A stretch of 64,000 nucleotides of DNA from Mytilus californianus (Eukaryota > Mollusca > Bivalvia > Mytilida > Mytilidae): assembly GCF_021869535.1 (NCBI RefSeq), contig NW_026262701.1, forward strand, positions 1,193,501 through 1,257,500, read 5' to 3'. Below are positions 1 through 12,869 of this stretch, piece by piece (positions within the stretch are counted from its first letter, which is position 1; the number at the start of each line of letters is the position of its first letter). The translations under genes were made by a program, and so were the position numbers. The notes below the pieces were generated by a model. That model searched no databases, was not told where the DNA came from, and saw only the letters and a program-made list of their open reading frames with translations.

Positions 1-129
1 ATATGCCGCACAGCCAAATGTTTTGGCCTTTGCAAAAAATAGTAGTTCATATGAACTTTACATTCCAGGATTTGATTTTGTACGAAAATTCATAGTAAAT
101 GTGGCACTTTTTTGGAAATTGCATTGTCT

Positions 130-1165
130 ATATTAACAGAAGTGCAACCTAAAACATGCTACACCAAAGAAAAATCGAGCAGTATGAGGAATTTTCTCAT
201 TGACAACATATTTGTTGAATTTTGAGGTAGAAATTTCCAGCAGGTTGTCGGCATTTTTATGGGAACCAACTGTGTACCCCTCCTGGACGAATTTTTTCTT
301 ATTTTCATATGAGTCGGAGTTCATACACTTGTTAAAACAAGAAGATCATAGTAGCTTGATTATTTCATTTCACATACAGTTAAATAGATGATGTTTTCTC
401 ATTAACAATCCAAACTTTTCTGATTGGTTCCTATATATATATCCTCTTGTACTAGAAAATTAAGAAGCCACAGATTAATCTCCCTCTACCCCATTTCTAG
501 ACATTTACCTCTTTATGAACAACAGTGGTCATCTCAGTACCAGAATCTGACATTCGAGACAATATCAATTTAGAAATCATAAGTTTTCCACACATTAACA
601 GCAATATACCAATTTCACACGCTTATGGACTATATATTTCTCAAGTCATGCGATATGCATGAGCTGGCAGCCGCTACAGAAACTTCATATGTTGTTTGAG
701 CAGAACAAATAATAGCCCAGGTCTTTGTTAAAGAACGTCTCGTTTTTTGTTACCGTGTTTTTTCCCATTTTGTATACCCTTGTAAGTATTATATTTGTAC
801 TTAATCGAGAAAGTGTATACTATAGACGGTGTGTACTATCAACTTATTTATCGGTGTCATTGTTTATTCACTATCAACTACAAAAACTGTTTGTTGACGT
901 CTTTGTCAATTTTAATATGAACTTCAAAAACCTCTTCGTTGTATTCTATGTTTGTTTGAATATTTGAATATGTTGTATTGTATGTCTGTGAAATATTTTT
1001 ACAGTTGTGGCTATTGTCACATTAATCTATTATGTATGTTTGGGTTGCTCACCCAATGTTGTCAATATAACGGAACTATAAACAACTGCCAAACAAGTTG
1101 GGGTGTAGCTAGCTAGATATAAAACCAAGTTTAACCAACCATTTCCTTAGGTATACAACAGTTTT
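130..1165 (+). pseudogene. Decayed reverse transcriptase, family A, with 3' tail
   Basis: Relic of the C-terminal half of a reverse transcriptase, broken by stops and frameshifts. Readable pieces in order are NFLIDNIFVEF (from about 190), VVGIFMGTNC (about 237, the motif B region), SYESEFIHLL (about 308, shifted frame), IDDVFS with the catalytic DD pair (384-401), and AYGLYISQVMRYA (about 615-655). The order and spacing match the better-preserved copy at 18.3 kb, which is why I group them. After the coding part (about 1,030-1,165) comes the stretch around 'GTTGTCAATATAA' that also follows the RT at 19.6 kb, so this is the element's own 3' tail. The RT type resembles Penelope-like and related non-LTR enzymes; the exact clade is not settled. 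The short open frames here are shadows. Confidence 0.75.
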
Positions 1166-1186
1166 TTGCACACGTTCTGTTGGTGG

Positions 1187-1470
1187 ATCTGCTTACCTTT
1201 CCGGAGCTCCTGAGATCACCTCCAGTTTTTGGTGGGGTTCGTGTTGCTCAGTCTTTAGTTTTGTATGTTGTGTTTTGTTAACCGTTGTTTGTCTGTTTGT
1301 CTGTTGGTCTTTTTCTTTTTTTAGCCATGGCGTTGTCAGTTAATTTTCGACCTATGAGTTTTAATGTCCTTTTGGTATCTTTCGCTTCTCTGTGATAACC
1401 TTTGATTTTGTCAGTTTTTATGGACTTGCCTTTTTGAAATTTACGTTGGAGTTATGGATTTTTGTTATCA
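1187..1470 (+). repeat. Dispersed repeat E
   Basis: Shares 'GGGGTTCGTGTTGCTCAGTC' and the block ending 'TTTGGTATCTTTCGC' with 24.62-24.93 kb. A weaker version follows the ORF in each array unit (for example 4.24-4.41 kb), and a short piece of the tail recurs at about 49.50 kb. No coding potential seen. Confidence 0.7.
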
Positions 1471-1479
1471 ATTTTATTC

Positions 1480-3815
1480 CTAGGAAACAGAATTCTATTT
1501 AAATCAAAAATGTTTTATCAATATTATGTAAATATCGACCGCCATCAAATTGTGTTTTAATATAGTCCAACCATTCATCTATTTACTGGAGACTTTGACA
1601 TCGTAAACGTTGAATAAGTTAGGTTGGCATTAGCCAAAGACCTAATATTAAATCCCCTGCCCCTCAACTGGAAGAGGCAATGTATGTGACTGAAAGATGT
1701 ACTTGAGAACTATGCCTGACAATTGCAAAGATCATTATTTGGAATGTATAACTAAAGAACACGGATTTCAAAGCAAAATATGGAATCCCTCGTACACCCA
1801 AGCAGTGTCATTCAGATATGGATTTGCAGTTATAACAAAACATTTCTACGTTTTACACTTTAAAGAATTGTCAAATCAGCTCAGATCAATTTTCTGTGAG
1901 GAAGTTGGAACGCTAGTTTCTTAATATATCAACGGGGAATCTTAGAAAATAATTTAAATCATTTCAGAACCAAATCACTGAGCAAATTGCTTTGGTGACT
2001 TACAATCAACCAGCAGTGGTATCGACAAAGTGCCAGTAAATGCAATTCAAGCTTTATAACCTTCATGCATCCGTTCACTTTTCTAGGTTAACTCTTATCA
2101 AGAATGATCAGACCTTAACATTTGAAAGCGAGGGATGTATAAATACGTCGAAAGTGAGGAAGTTGGTGCTGGATAACGGGACATACAGAGAATATGCAAA
2201 TTTAGATATGGTCAACTTTGCTTGAAGTTGGAACCTTCGTTTTGCAACGGGGAATTGTAAAAATATGATTTCTACCATGTCACTACCAACACACTGACTT
2301 CTATGTTGATGCTACATTAATGGATTGTTAGTCCACTAGCAGTTGTATCGACAAAGTGTTTTTCAATAAAAAGTTTATAAAGTTTTGCCATTTAGCGCGA
2401 CTTTAAATAATGAAATTTATCATTTCAATATATTACACGGAGCTATCATAAAAAAAACCAACTTACAACAGTTTTAGCACTAACCGTTGTTAAAGTCATA
2501 TCATTAAAAGAAATATTCCGTATAATGCATAATATAGGTTGAAGACGTAATGAAACAATGGTTATTTTTTTATTTAAAATTGTGACAGAAATTCCTTCAG
2601 TTTCAGTTAAATGAATATATAATTTTATCTGATCAAGGCAGGAAACTGGGAGTAAACTACGAGTACTGTATTTGTTCATGGTACTTTTTGCAAAACTTTC
2701 TTTTAAATTGTTAAAAGATAGCCTATTCAATTATGAACAAATGTTTATGATGATGTAAAATTCCAAAAATGTATAAAACAATGTTATAATCCCAGTTATC
2801 TTCAAATTATTGTGTAATTGGTTATATTTCATTTCACTTTGCACTCAAGTTATCAGTCTGCAAAAATACAGTGCGTTTTTGTAATTAAAGAGATTTTCTT
2901 TAAAAAACGCTTCTCACAAGGAGACGCTATTTATAGTTTCTTTTATATATATAGAATTTCTTTGAAAACATATATCAGTAATCTAGAAACATTTAAGTTC
3001 GGCAAAAATTTCCTTTTAAAAAATATTCTATTTCATCATAAAAAAGGGTAATGTAACGAGTATTTTTTTTAAAAAGAAAGGTTTAACAGTATAGAGCGTT
3101 CGATAAAGAATAAAGTATTTGTCAAAAATTTCATTCTTTTATTAAATTAATTGAAAAAAAATGTTTTTGGCGCGAAATTAAAGATGAGTTCAGTTTGCAA
3201 TAGTTCCCCTATATTTAATTTTAAGTTCGGAAAATATCTGAATTGATCATTACAAATGTCGGGGCAATGCGTTCAAATTTGTTTTTATTTAGAAATTGAC
3301 TGCATTTATATCTCATCAATCGTATTTATTTTTAAAGGTTCGGACAAAGAAGTATATTTTGGGGCCCTTTATAGCTTACTGTTCGGTGTGAGCCAAGGCT
3401 CCGTGTTGAAGACCGTACTGTGACCTATAATGGTTTACTTTTATAAATTTTGACTTGGATGGAGAGTTGTCTCATTGGCACTCATACCACATCTTCTTAT
3501 ATCTATATAACATAGAACATTTAAACCGGTCAAATTCTTATTATTCCTAAAACATCCTTGACCAAAAACAATTAAATGATAATGTTTCGCTTAATCGATT
3601 AATGATTCACATCGATAAACTATGGCTGACTTAATTTTACAAGTTTATATTTGACCGACCCTTATCAAACATTGTGGAGGGTATTACAATCGAATAGCGT
3701 CGAGATGAAGATCTTATCAGCAATGACCTGAGATAATATACTCTATAGACAAATTTAAGTTACTTTAAAGATATTGTGTTTGTCTAAGTAAATCATCAAA
3801 TCAAGCAACATTTAA
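1480..3815. repeat. Array unit 1, diverged, lacking the TIR element
   Basis: Most diverged copy of the array unit. Bases 1,480-1,640 align with 4,490-4,650, 2,380-2,540 with 4,720-4,870, and 2,620-3,815 with 6,195-7,235. A segment of about 700 bases (1,640-2,380) has no counterpart in unit 2. The 1,255-bp inverted-repeat element found at the matching place in later units is missing, leaving an uninterrupted TA at 2,616-2,617. A 149-bp family C insertion (3,357-3,505) is private to this unit. Confidence 0.75.
3357..3505 (+). mobile_element. Short family C insertion with 4-bp target duplication
   Basis: A 149-bp copy of family C flanked by TATA at 3,353-3,356 and 3,506-3,509. Array units 2-6 show the empty site (for example 'CCAGTATAACAAAG' near 6,930). 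The copy has the typical end 'CACATCTTCTTA' and looks 5'-truncated. Confidence 0.75.
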
Positions 3816-4936
3816 GGGACACGATCATGATTTGGTTGCCCATAATACAATTTCTGTGACAAATATGTCTATTAATTTTTTTTTAATCCTTGTGGTGTAA
3901 GGGACGGTCATTTGGTATTGTGGTTTGAGCAGGGCAGGACATTTTTTGCTGACGGAATATTTATTTTCCCTTTTGAACACAGTCATATCATGCATTTTAT
4001 GGGGGAAAATATTCTACGTTCTGGTTTGGCCAAGGTTACTTATTTTCTTACCAAGGCAGATTATTCTTTTTCCAAAGCCTTGTGCATCCACAGAAATCAA
4101 ACGGTCGTCCCTTCATCACAATTTCGTCCTCTTTTCCTTAGATGTGACTTTTACAAACAACGGCTTATTGATATATCTTCACTTGAATGAGCAATATGAT
4201 GGACGTCCTTGTGAAGGATAAACTGAGCTTTCAGAGCACGCGAGTTTAACTCTGTTTTTCGTCGGGATTCGAGTTTCGTATTGTTAAGCTTCTATGTGAT
4301 GTTTTGAAGGTTTTGCGTTTCAATTCGTCATTCTTTTTTGCTATCATGTTGTTTGGTTGTTTTTACTAAGGATTTTTAGTTGCCCTTTTAGTATCTTCAC
4401 TGGGTTTTTTGAAATGAGAATTCATATTTTTTTTGATAGATAATATTGTTTAGGCGATATATTTCTATCAATCAACAGGCAAATGGTGTGTCATCTTAGG
4501 AAATATAATTCTATTAAAAAATAATATTTTATCAATATTATGTAAATTCGATCTGAACCAAACTGTGTTTAAATACAGTCCCATTGGTCATCTAGTTACT
4601 GGAGACCTTGGCATCGTAAACGATGAACAACTTAAGAAGTGATTAGCCATATGCCCGAAATACAGAATTCCCCATTTTCAATGAAAAGTTTTTAACTTTT
4701 GGCCGTCCAAAACCACTTTATAAAATCAAATTTATCATTTCAACATATAACACGGAGATATCTATCTTAAAAAAAACTTACAACGATTTAAACACTAACC
4801 GTTGTTAAAGTCACATCATTAAAAGAAATAATCCGAATAATGTATAAGATAAGTTGAAGACGAAATAAAGCAGCGGTTAATTTTTATTTTAAATTCCGAC
4901 AGAAATGTTTTATTTTTGTTGTATATTAAATGAATA

Positions 4937-6191
4937 TGAGCCAGTCCATGCGAAAACGTACAACACGTGTTTTTGATAAACTTTACAGGACACGTTGATA
5001 AAATTCGTTAAAATATTTTTGAAAAACGATTTTATCCGTCAAAATTGGTATTAATAAAACATTCATAAAATTGTCAATTCTGTTTCGAATTTGTCAGTTA
5101 AAACGGAAAAAGACGTAAAAATATCTGAATTTATGACTTAGGTAAGTGTTAAATCATTTGTTATCCGGCACAATGCGATACTGAGGCGAAATTAAACTAT
5201 TGACGACACTATAGACATGATAGAGCGAAAAGGTCAACAGTTTTCATCATCTCTAACTATGCCTAAAGAAAGAAAGATAACTGTTAAACTTAACGGAAAA
5301 TGCAAAAATTATGTCATCTAGTGTTTTTGAAATTGAAATTCAAATTAAGTTAAGTATTTTGTTTTTATATAAATCAACCGTCCTTGTTGTTTATACATCC
5401 CGCCATTGTGTTATTGTGCTATGGTCATTTTTTGTATTCTTGTCTTTCATTCTTGCTTATATACTTTGTCTATAGTGTCTATATGCCATTTTGTTTTTTC
5501 TTTGATGAAATAGTTATTTGTTTTTATATTGATTAAGATTATAACACAATGTTGACTGCAATTGTACCCCAATTTTGGACAATTTTACCTATTGTGTCTG
5601 TTTGTTTTGCTCACACATTGTTGTCAATATAATGGAATTCTATGCGACTGTTAGAGGTTACGCTAGCTATTAAACCAGGTTTAATCCACCATTTTCTACA
5701 TAAGGAAAAAGCTTTTACCAAGTCAGGAATATGACAGTTGTGTTTCATTCCTTTGATGTGTTTGAGCTTTTGATTTTGCCATTTGATAAAAGACTTTCCG
5801 TTTTGAATTTTCGTTGGAGTTTAGTATTTTTGCTATTTTACTTTTTTTTCGAACTGTTGCCACAATTAAATTGCGTTGATTTCTGCATTGTAATCGAGAC
5901 ACTCATCCCCTCTGCAACCCGAATGAACATAATCAAGTGGTAAGTTAAGACATTTAAATTTTACATAGAAAGAATGAATAGAAAATGTGAAATAATATAA
6001 CAGATTCTTTAGAAAAAGCAAGGGGTGTGTGTGTGTGCCTGCACTGAAAGGCGATTATAGCTAACAGCCTAATCGTATAAGGAAAAGTAAAAGTTTTTTT
6101 ATAGATGACAACTCTGCTACCAATAACTATACACACTTTTTAGAATTTCACAAAATTTTAGTTTTTGTACCTTATTGCTCGGACTGGCTCA
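4937..6191. mobile_element. TA-flanked inverted-repeat element, full copy 1 (1,255 bp)
   Basis: Starts TGAGCCAGTCC and ends with its exact reverse complement GGACTGGCTCA, an 11-bp perfect inverted repeat. TA dinucleotides flank it at 4,935-4,936 and 6,192-6,193. Removing the element and one TA recreates the unit 1 sequence around 2,616 with a single base difference, so the boundaries are secure. No transposase is encoded; a family A retroelement tail (about 5,380-5,850) sits inside. A TA duplication fits a non-autonomous Tc1/mariner-type element, but the termini do not resemble the Tc1 copy at 26.5 kb. Confidence 0.85.
5380..5850 (+). repeat. Family A 3' tail inside the TIR element
   Basis: Matches 19,380-19,828, which directly follows the RT at 18.3 kb. 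It includes 'TTTGAGCTTTTGATTTTGCC' and ends near 'TTGCTATTTTAC' before a T-run. It is duplicated along with the array unit at about 8,790-9,250. Confidence 0.8.
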
Positions 6192-7250
6192 TATGTAATT
6201 TTATCTGTTCAAGGGAACTGCGAGTAAACTAAGAATACTGTATTTGTTCATGACACTTTTAGCAAAACCTTCTATAAAATTATTAAAAGAAGACTTATTC
6301 AATTGTTAACAAATATTCATGAAGAAATCATTAAATAAAATTCCAAAAATGTATAAAACATTGTTATTATCCCAGTTTTCTCCAAATTAGTGTTTAATTT
6401 GTTATATTTTATGTCACTTTGCACTCAAGTTATCAGACTGCCTGAATACAGTGCGTGTTTGTTATTTAAGAGATTTTCTGTAAAAAAAAACGATTCGCAG
6501 AAGGAACGCTATTTATAGTTTCTTTTATGCAGATATAATTTCTTTAAAAACGTATATCGGTTATCTGGAAACATTAAAGTTCGGCAAAAAATTCCTTTTT
6601 TACAAAATAGTCCATTTCATCATAAAAAGGGTAATGTAAGGAGTAATTTTCAAAAAGAAAGGTTTAACAGTATTAAGCGTTCGATTAAGAATCAGAGTAT
6701 TTGTCGAAAACTTCATTCTTGTATTAAAATAAACGAAAAAAATGTTTTTGGCGGGAAATTAAACTTGAGTTAGGCATGCAAAATGTCCCCTATATTTAAT
6801 ATAAAGTTCGGCAAATATCTGAATTGATTGTTACAAATGTCGGGGTAATGCGTTCAATTTACTTTGTATTTCAAAAGTGACTGCATTTATATCTCATGAA
6901 TCGTATTTATATTTAAAGATTAGGAAAAACCAGTATAACAAAGAAATTTAAACCGGTCAAATTCTTATTATTCTTAAAACAGTCTTGACAAAAACAATTA
7001 GGGTATAATGTTTTGCTTAATTGATTAATGATTTACATCGATAAACTATGGCTGCCTTTTTAACAAGTTTTTATTTGACCGACCCATATGAAACATTGTG
7101 AAGGGCATTACAAATATCGCCTAGATAAAAATCTTATCAGCAATGACCTGAGATAATATACTCTATAGACAAATTTACATTACTTTAAGATATTGTGTTT
7201 GTCTTAGTAAATCATCCAATTAAGCAATATTTAACGGACACGATCACGAT

Positions 7251-7610
7251 TTGGGTGACCATAGTACAATTTCTGTAACAAATATATCTATTGATTTTTA
7301 TTTTAATCCTTGTCGTATAAGGGACGGCCATTTGATATTGTGGTTGGAGCAGGACAGGAAATTTTTTTCTGACGGAATATTTATTTTCCCTTTTGGACAC
7401 AGTCATATCATGCATTTTATGGGGGAAAATATTCTTCGTTCTGGTTTGGCCAAGGTTACTTATTTTCTGACCAGGCCAGATTATTCTTTTTCCAAAGCCT
7501 TGTGCACCCACAGAAATCAAACGGTCGTTCCTTTATCACAATTCAACCCGCTTTCCCTCAGATGTGACATTTACAAACAACGACTTATTAAAGAATCTTC
7601 ATTTGCCTGA
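7251..7610 (+). other. Array ORF, 119 codons, frame-shifted variant
   Basis: Open frame in the ORF block of unit 3. Its first half is the same frame as the 127-codon ORFs of units 4-6, but five Gs instead of four near 7,421 push the second half into the alternative frame. No domain recognised. See the entry at 10,652. Confidence 0.3.
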
Positions 7611-8344
7611 GCAATATGATGGACGTCACTTGTGAAGGATAAACTGCTTACATTTCAGAGCACGCGAGTTTAACTCTGTTTTTCGTCGGGATTCGTGTTT
7701 CGTATTGTTAAGCTTCTATGTGATGTTTTGAAGGTTTTGCTTTTCAATTCGTAATTTTTTTTGCTATCATGTTGTTTGGTTGTTTTTAGTAAGGATTTTC
7801 AATTGCCCTTTTGTATCTTCACTGCGTTTTTTGAAATGAGAATTCACATTTTTGCCAATAGTTAAAAATTGGTTAGTCGATATATTAGTCTCAATTAACA
7901 GGCAAATGGTGTGCCATCTTAGGAAACATCATTTTATTTAAAAAACTATTAAGTCAATATTATGTAAATTAGATATCAACCAAACTGTGTTTAAATACAG
8001 TTCATTAGTCATCTAATAACTGGAGACCTTGGCATCGTAAACAATGAACAACTAAGGGAGTGATTATCCAAAAGCCCGAACTATAGAATTCCCCATTTTC
8101 AATGTTTTTGCCGTCCAAAACCACTTTATTTAATCAAATTGATCATTTCAACATATTACACGGAGATATCTATCTTAAAAAAAAACTTACAACGATTTAA
8201 GCACTAACCGTTGTTAAAGTCACATCATTAAAAGAAATAATCTGAATAATGTACAAGATAAGTCGATTACGAAATAAAACAACGGTTAATTTTTATTTTC
8301 AATTACGACAGAAATTCTTTCAGATTTTGTATATTAAATGAATA

Positions 8345-9593
8345 TGAGCCAGTCCATGCGAAAACGTACAACAAGTGTTGTTGATAAACTTTACAGGACA
8401 CGTTGTTAAAGTTCGTTAAAATATTTTTGAAAAACGATTTTATCCGTCAAAATTAGTATTAATGTAAACATTCATAAAATTGTCAATTCTGTCTCGAATT
8501 TGTCAGTTAAAACGGAACAAGACGTAAAAATATCTGAATTTATGACTTAGGTAAGTATTAAATCATTTGTTTTCCGGCACAATGCGATACTGACGCTAAT
8601 TCAATCATTTACAACACTATAAACATGACAGAGCAAAAAGGTCAACAATTTTCATCATCTCTAACTATGCCTAAAGAAAGAGAGATAACTGTTAAACTTA
8701 ACGGAAAATGCAAAAATTATGTCATCTAGTGTTTTTGAAATTGAAATTGAAATTAAGTTAAGCATTTTGTTTTGATGTAAATCAACCGTCCTTGTTGTTT
8801 ATACATCCCGCCATTGTGTTATTGTGCTATGGTCATTTTTTGTATTCTTGTCTTTCATTCTTGCTTATATACTTTGTCTATAGTGTCTATATGCCATTTT
8901 GTTTTTTCTTTGATGAAATAGATATTTGTTTTTATATTGATCAAGATTATAACACAATGTTGACTGCTGTACCCCAATTTTGGACAATTTTACCTATTGT
9001 ATCTGTTTGTTTTGCTCACACATTGTTGTCAATATAATGGAATTCTATGCGACTGTTAGAGGTTACGCTAGCTATTAAACCAGGTTTAATCCACCATTTT
9101 CTACATAAGGAAAAAGCTTTTACCAAGTCAGGAATATGGCAGTTGTTTTTCATTCATTTGATGTGTTAAAGCTTTTGATTTTGCCATTTGATAAAAGACT
9201 TTCCGTTTTGAATTTTCGTTGGAGTTCAGTATTTTTGCTATTTTACTTTTTTTTAACTGTTGCCACCATTAAATTGCGTTGATTTCTGCATTGTCACCGA
9301 GACACTTATCCCCTCTGCAACCCGAGTGAACATAATCAAGTGGCAAGTTAAGACATTTAAATTTTACATAGAAAGAATGAATAGAAAATGTGAAATAATA
9401 TAACAAAATCATTAGAAAAAGTAAGGAGTGTGTGTGTGTGCCTGCACTGCAAGGCGATTATAGCTAACAGCCTAATCGTATAAGGAAAAGTAAAAGTGTT
9501 TTATAGATGACAACTCTGCTACCAATAACTATACACACTTTTTAGAATTTCACAAAATTTTAGTTTTTGTACCTTATTGCTCGGACTGGCTCA
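8345..9593. mobile_element. TIR element, full copy 2 (1,249 bp)
   Basis: Same 11-bp inverted termini, flanked by TA at 8,343-8,344 and 9,594-9,595. It was probably duplicated with the array unit rather than inserted separately, because the flanks are identical to those of copy 1. Confidence 0.85.
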
Positions 9594-10651
9594 TATGTAA
9601 TTTTATCTGTTCAAGGGAACTGCGAGTAAACTAAGAATACTGTATTTGTTCATGACACTTTTAGCGAAACCTTCTATAAGATTATTTAAAGAAGACTTAT
9701 TCAATTGTTAACAAATATTCATGAAGAAATCTTTAAATAAAATTCCAAAAATGTATAAAACATTGTTTTTATCCCAGTTTTCTCCAAATTAGTGTTTAAT
9801 TTGTTATATTTTATGTCACTTTGCACTCAAGTTATCAGACTGCATGAATACAGTGCGTGTTTGTAATTTAAGAGATTTTCTGTAAAAAAAACGATTCGCA
9901 GAAGGAATGCTATTTTTAGTTTCTTTTATGTAAATATAATTTCTTTAAAAACGTATATCGGTTATCTGGAAACATTAAAGTTCGGCAAAAAATTCCTTTC
10001 TTACAAAATAGTCCATTTCATCATAAAAAGGGTAATGTAAGGAGTAATTCTTAAAATGAAAGGTTTAACAGTATTGAGCGTTCGATAAAGAGTCGGAGCA
10101 TTTGTCGAAAACTTCATTCTTTTATTAAAATTAACAGAAAAAATGTTTTTGGCGGGAAATTAAAGATGAATTCGGCATGCTAAATATCCCCTATATTTAA
10201 TATAAAGTTCGACAAATATCTGAATTGAAAGTTACAAATGTCGGGGTAATGCGTTCAACGTTTCTTTGTATATCAAAATTGACTGCATTTATATCTCATG
10301 AATCGTATTTAAATTTAAAGATTCGAAAAAACCAGTATAACAAAGAACTTTAAACCGGTCAAATTCTTATTATTCTTAAAACATCCTTGACAAAAACAAT
10401 TAGAGTATAATGTTTTGCTTAATCGATTAATGATTCACATCGATAAACTATGACTGCCTTTGTTTGACAAGTTTTTATTTGACCCATATCAAACATTGTA
10501 AAGGGCATTACAAATATCGCCGAGATAAAGATCTTATCAGCAATGACCTGAGATAATATACTCTATAGACAAATTTACGTTACTTTGAAGATATTGTGTT
10601 TGTCTTAGAAAATCATCCAATTAAGCAACATTTAACGGACACGATCATGAT

Positions 10652-11035
10652 TTGGTTGCCCATAATACAATTTCTGTAACAAATATGTCTATTGATTTTT
10701 ATTTTAATCCTTGTCGTGTAAGGGACGGCCATTTGATATTGTGGTTGGAGCAGGACAGGAAATTTTTTTCTGACGGAATATTAATTTTCCCTTTTGGACA
10801 CAGTCATATCATGCATTTTATGGGGAAAATATTCTTCGTTCTGGTTTGGCCAAGGTTACTTATTTTCTTACCAAGGCAGATTATTCTTTTTCCAAAGCCT
10901 TGTGCACCCACAGAAATCAAACGGTCGTCCCTTTATCACAATTCTATCCGCTTTCCCTCAGATGTGACATTTACAAACAACGACTTATTAAATAATCTTC
11001 ATTTGCCTGATCAATATGATGGACGTCACTTGTGA
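10652..11035 (+). other. Array ORF, 127 codons, function unknown
   Basis: Open frame repeated with two or three substitutions at 12,486 and 14,320. It has a hydrophobic centre (around FFVLVWPRLLIFLP) and no family I recognise. Against it being a selected protein: units 2 and 3 carry an extra G (GGGGG for GGGG, near 4,001 and 7,421) that changes the frame of the second half. The alternative frame is also open, and a minus-strand frame is open over the same DNA (for example 7,212-7,520). More likely a chance open region in a repeat than a gene. Confidence 0.3.
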
Positions 11036-11759
11036 AGGATAAACTGAACACATTTCAGAGCACGCGAGTTTAACTCTGTTTTTCGTCGGGATTCGTGTTT
11101 CGTATTGTTAAGCTTCTATGTGATGTTTTGAAGGTTTTGCTTTTCAATTCGTCATTTTTTTTTGCTATCATGTTGTTTGGTTGTTTTTACTAAGGATTTT
11201 CAATTGCCCTTTTTGTATCTTTACTGTGTTTTTTGAAATGAGAATTCACATTTTTGCAAATAATTAAAAATTGGTTAGTCGATATATTAGTCTCAATTAA
11301 CAGGCAAATGGTGTGCCATCTTAGGAAACATCATATTATTTAAAAAAATATTTAGTCAATATTATGTAAATTCGATCTCAACCAAACTGTGTTTAAATAC
11401 AGTCCATTGGTCATCTAATAACTGGAGACCTTGGCATCGTAAACTATGAACAACTTAGGGAGTGATTATCCAAAAGCCAAAAATATAGAATTCCCCATTT
11501 TCATTGAAAAGTTTATAACTTTCTGCCGTCCAAAACCACTTTATATAATCAAATTTATCATTTCAACATATTAAACGGAGATATCTATCTTAAAAAAATG
11601 TTACAACGAGTTAAGCACGAACCGTTGTTAAAGTCACATCATTAAAAGAAATAATCCGAATAATGTATAATATAAGTTGAATACGAAATAAAACAGCGGT
11701 TAATTTTTTATTTTAAATTGCGACAGAAATTCTTTCAGATTTTGTATATTAAATGAATA

Positions 11760-11986
11760 TGAGCCAGTCCATGCGAAAACGTACAACAAGTGTTTTTGAT
11801 AAACTTTACAGGACACTTTGTTAAAGTTCGTTAACATATTTTTGAAAAACAATTTTATCTGTAAAAATTGGTTTAAATGTAAACATTCATAAAATTGTCA
11901 ATTCTGTCTGGAATTTGTCAGTTAAAACGGTAAAAGACGTAACAATATCTGAATGTATGACTTCGGCAAGTGTTAAATCATTTGTT
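11760..11986. mobile_element. TIR element, left-end remnant
   Basis: Begins with TGAGCCAGTCC after TA, then is cut at the deletion junction near 11,986. Duplicated as 13,594-13,820. Confidence 0.8.
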
Positions 11987-12485
11987 AATTAAAGATGAAT
12001 TCGGCTTGCTAAATGTCCCCTATATTTAATATGAAGTTTGGCAAATGTCTGAATTGATAGTTACAAATGTCGGGGTAATGCGTTCAATGTTTCTTTGTAT
12101 ATTAAAATTGACTGCATTTATATCTCATGAATCGTATTTATATTTAAAGATTCGAAAAAAAACAGTATAACAAAGAACTTTAAACCGGTCAAATTCTTAT
12201 TATTCTTAAAACATCCTTGACAAAAACAATTAGAGTATAATGTTTTGCTTAATCGATTAATGATTCACATCGATAAACTATGGCTGCCTTTGTTTGACAA
12301 GTTTTGATTTGACCGACCCATATGGCACATTGTGAAGGGCATTACAAATATCGCCGAGATAAAGATCTTATCAGCAATGACCTGAGATAATATACTCAAT
12401 AGTCAAATTTACGTTAATAAAAATATATTGTGTTTGTCTTAGTAAATCATCCAATTAAGCAACATTTAACGGACACGATCATGAT

Positions 12486-12869
12486 TTGGTTGCCCATAAT
12501 ACAATTTCTGTAACAAATATGTCTATTGATTTTTATTTTAATCCTTGTCGTGTAAGGGACGGCCATTTGATATTGTGGTTGGAGCAGGACAGGAAATTTT
12601 TTTCTGACGGAATATTAATTTTCCCTTTTGGACACAGTCATATCATGCATTTTATGGGGAAAATATTCTTCGTTCTGGTTTGGCCAAGGTTACTTATTTT
12701 CTTACCAAGGCAGATTATTCTTTTTCCAAAGCCTTGTGCACCCACAGAAATCAAACGGTCGTCCCTTTATCACAATTCTATCCGCTTTCCCTCAGATGTG
12801 AAATTTACAAACAACGACTTATTAAATAATCTTCATTTGCCTGATCAATATGATGGACGTCACTTGTGA
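12486..12869 (+). other. Array ORF, 127 codons, second copy
   Basis: Differs from the 10,652 ORF by one residue visible in translation (T to K near residue 109). Same doubts apply. Confidence 0.3.

Larger units (their letters stand above)
3816..7234. repeat. Array unit 2 (3.42 kb)
   Basis: Tandem unit counted from the marker 'GGACACGATCA', which recurs at 3,816, 7,235, 10,637, 12,471 and 14,305. In order it holds an ORF-bearing block, a repeat-E-like block, the TIR element (4,937-6,191), and about 1 kb of AT-rich sequence. The ORF here is split between two frames (3,912-4,190 and 3,925-4,221). Confidence 0.85.
7235..10636. repeat. Array unit 3 (3.40 kb)
   Basis: Same content and order as unit 2, about 3.4 kb further on. 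A GT run near 6,025 and 9,428 and the stretch 'GCGATTATAGCTAACAGCC' are shared landmarks. The unit keeps a complete TIR element (8,345-9,593). Confidence 0.85.
10637..12470. repeat. Array unit 4 (1,834 bp, internally deleted)
   Basis: Like unit 3 up to about 11,986, where 'AAATCATTTGTT' joins directly to 'AATTAAAGATGAATTCGG'. Relative to unit 3 this removes about 1.58 kb (roughly 8,572-10,156), including the right end of the TIR element. Confidence 0.85.

Noticed and set aside
725-967. 80-codon plus-strand open frame with hydrophobic residues
   Set aside because: Lies over the decayed family A RT and its tail in a different frame; a shadow ORF.
7212-7520. 102-codon minus-strand open frame opposite the array ORF
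   Set aside because: Same DNA as the plus-strand frame, not kept at full length in other units, no recognisable content.
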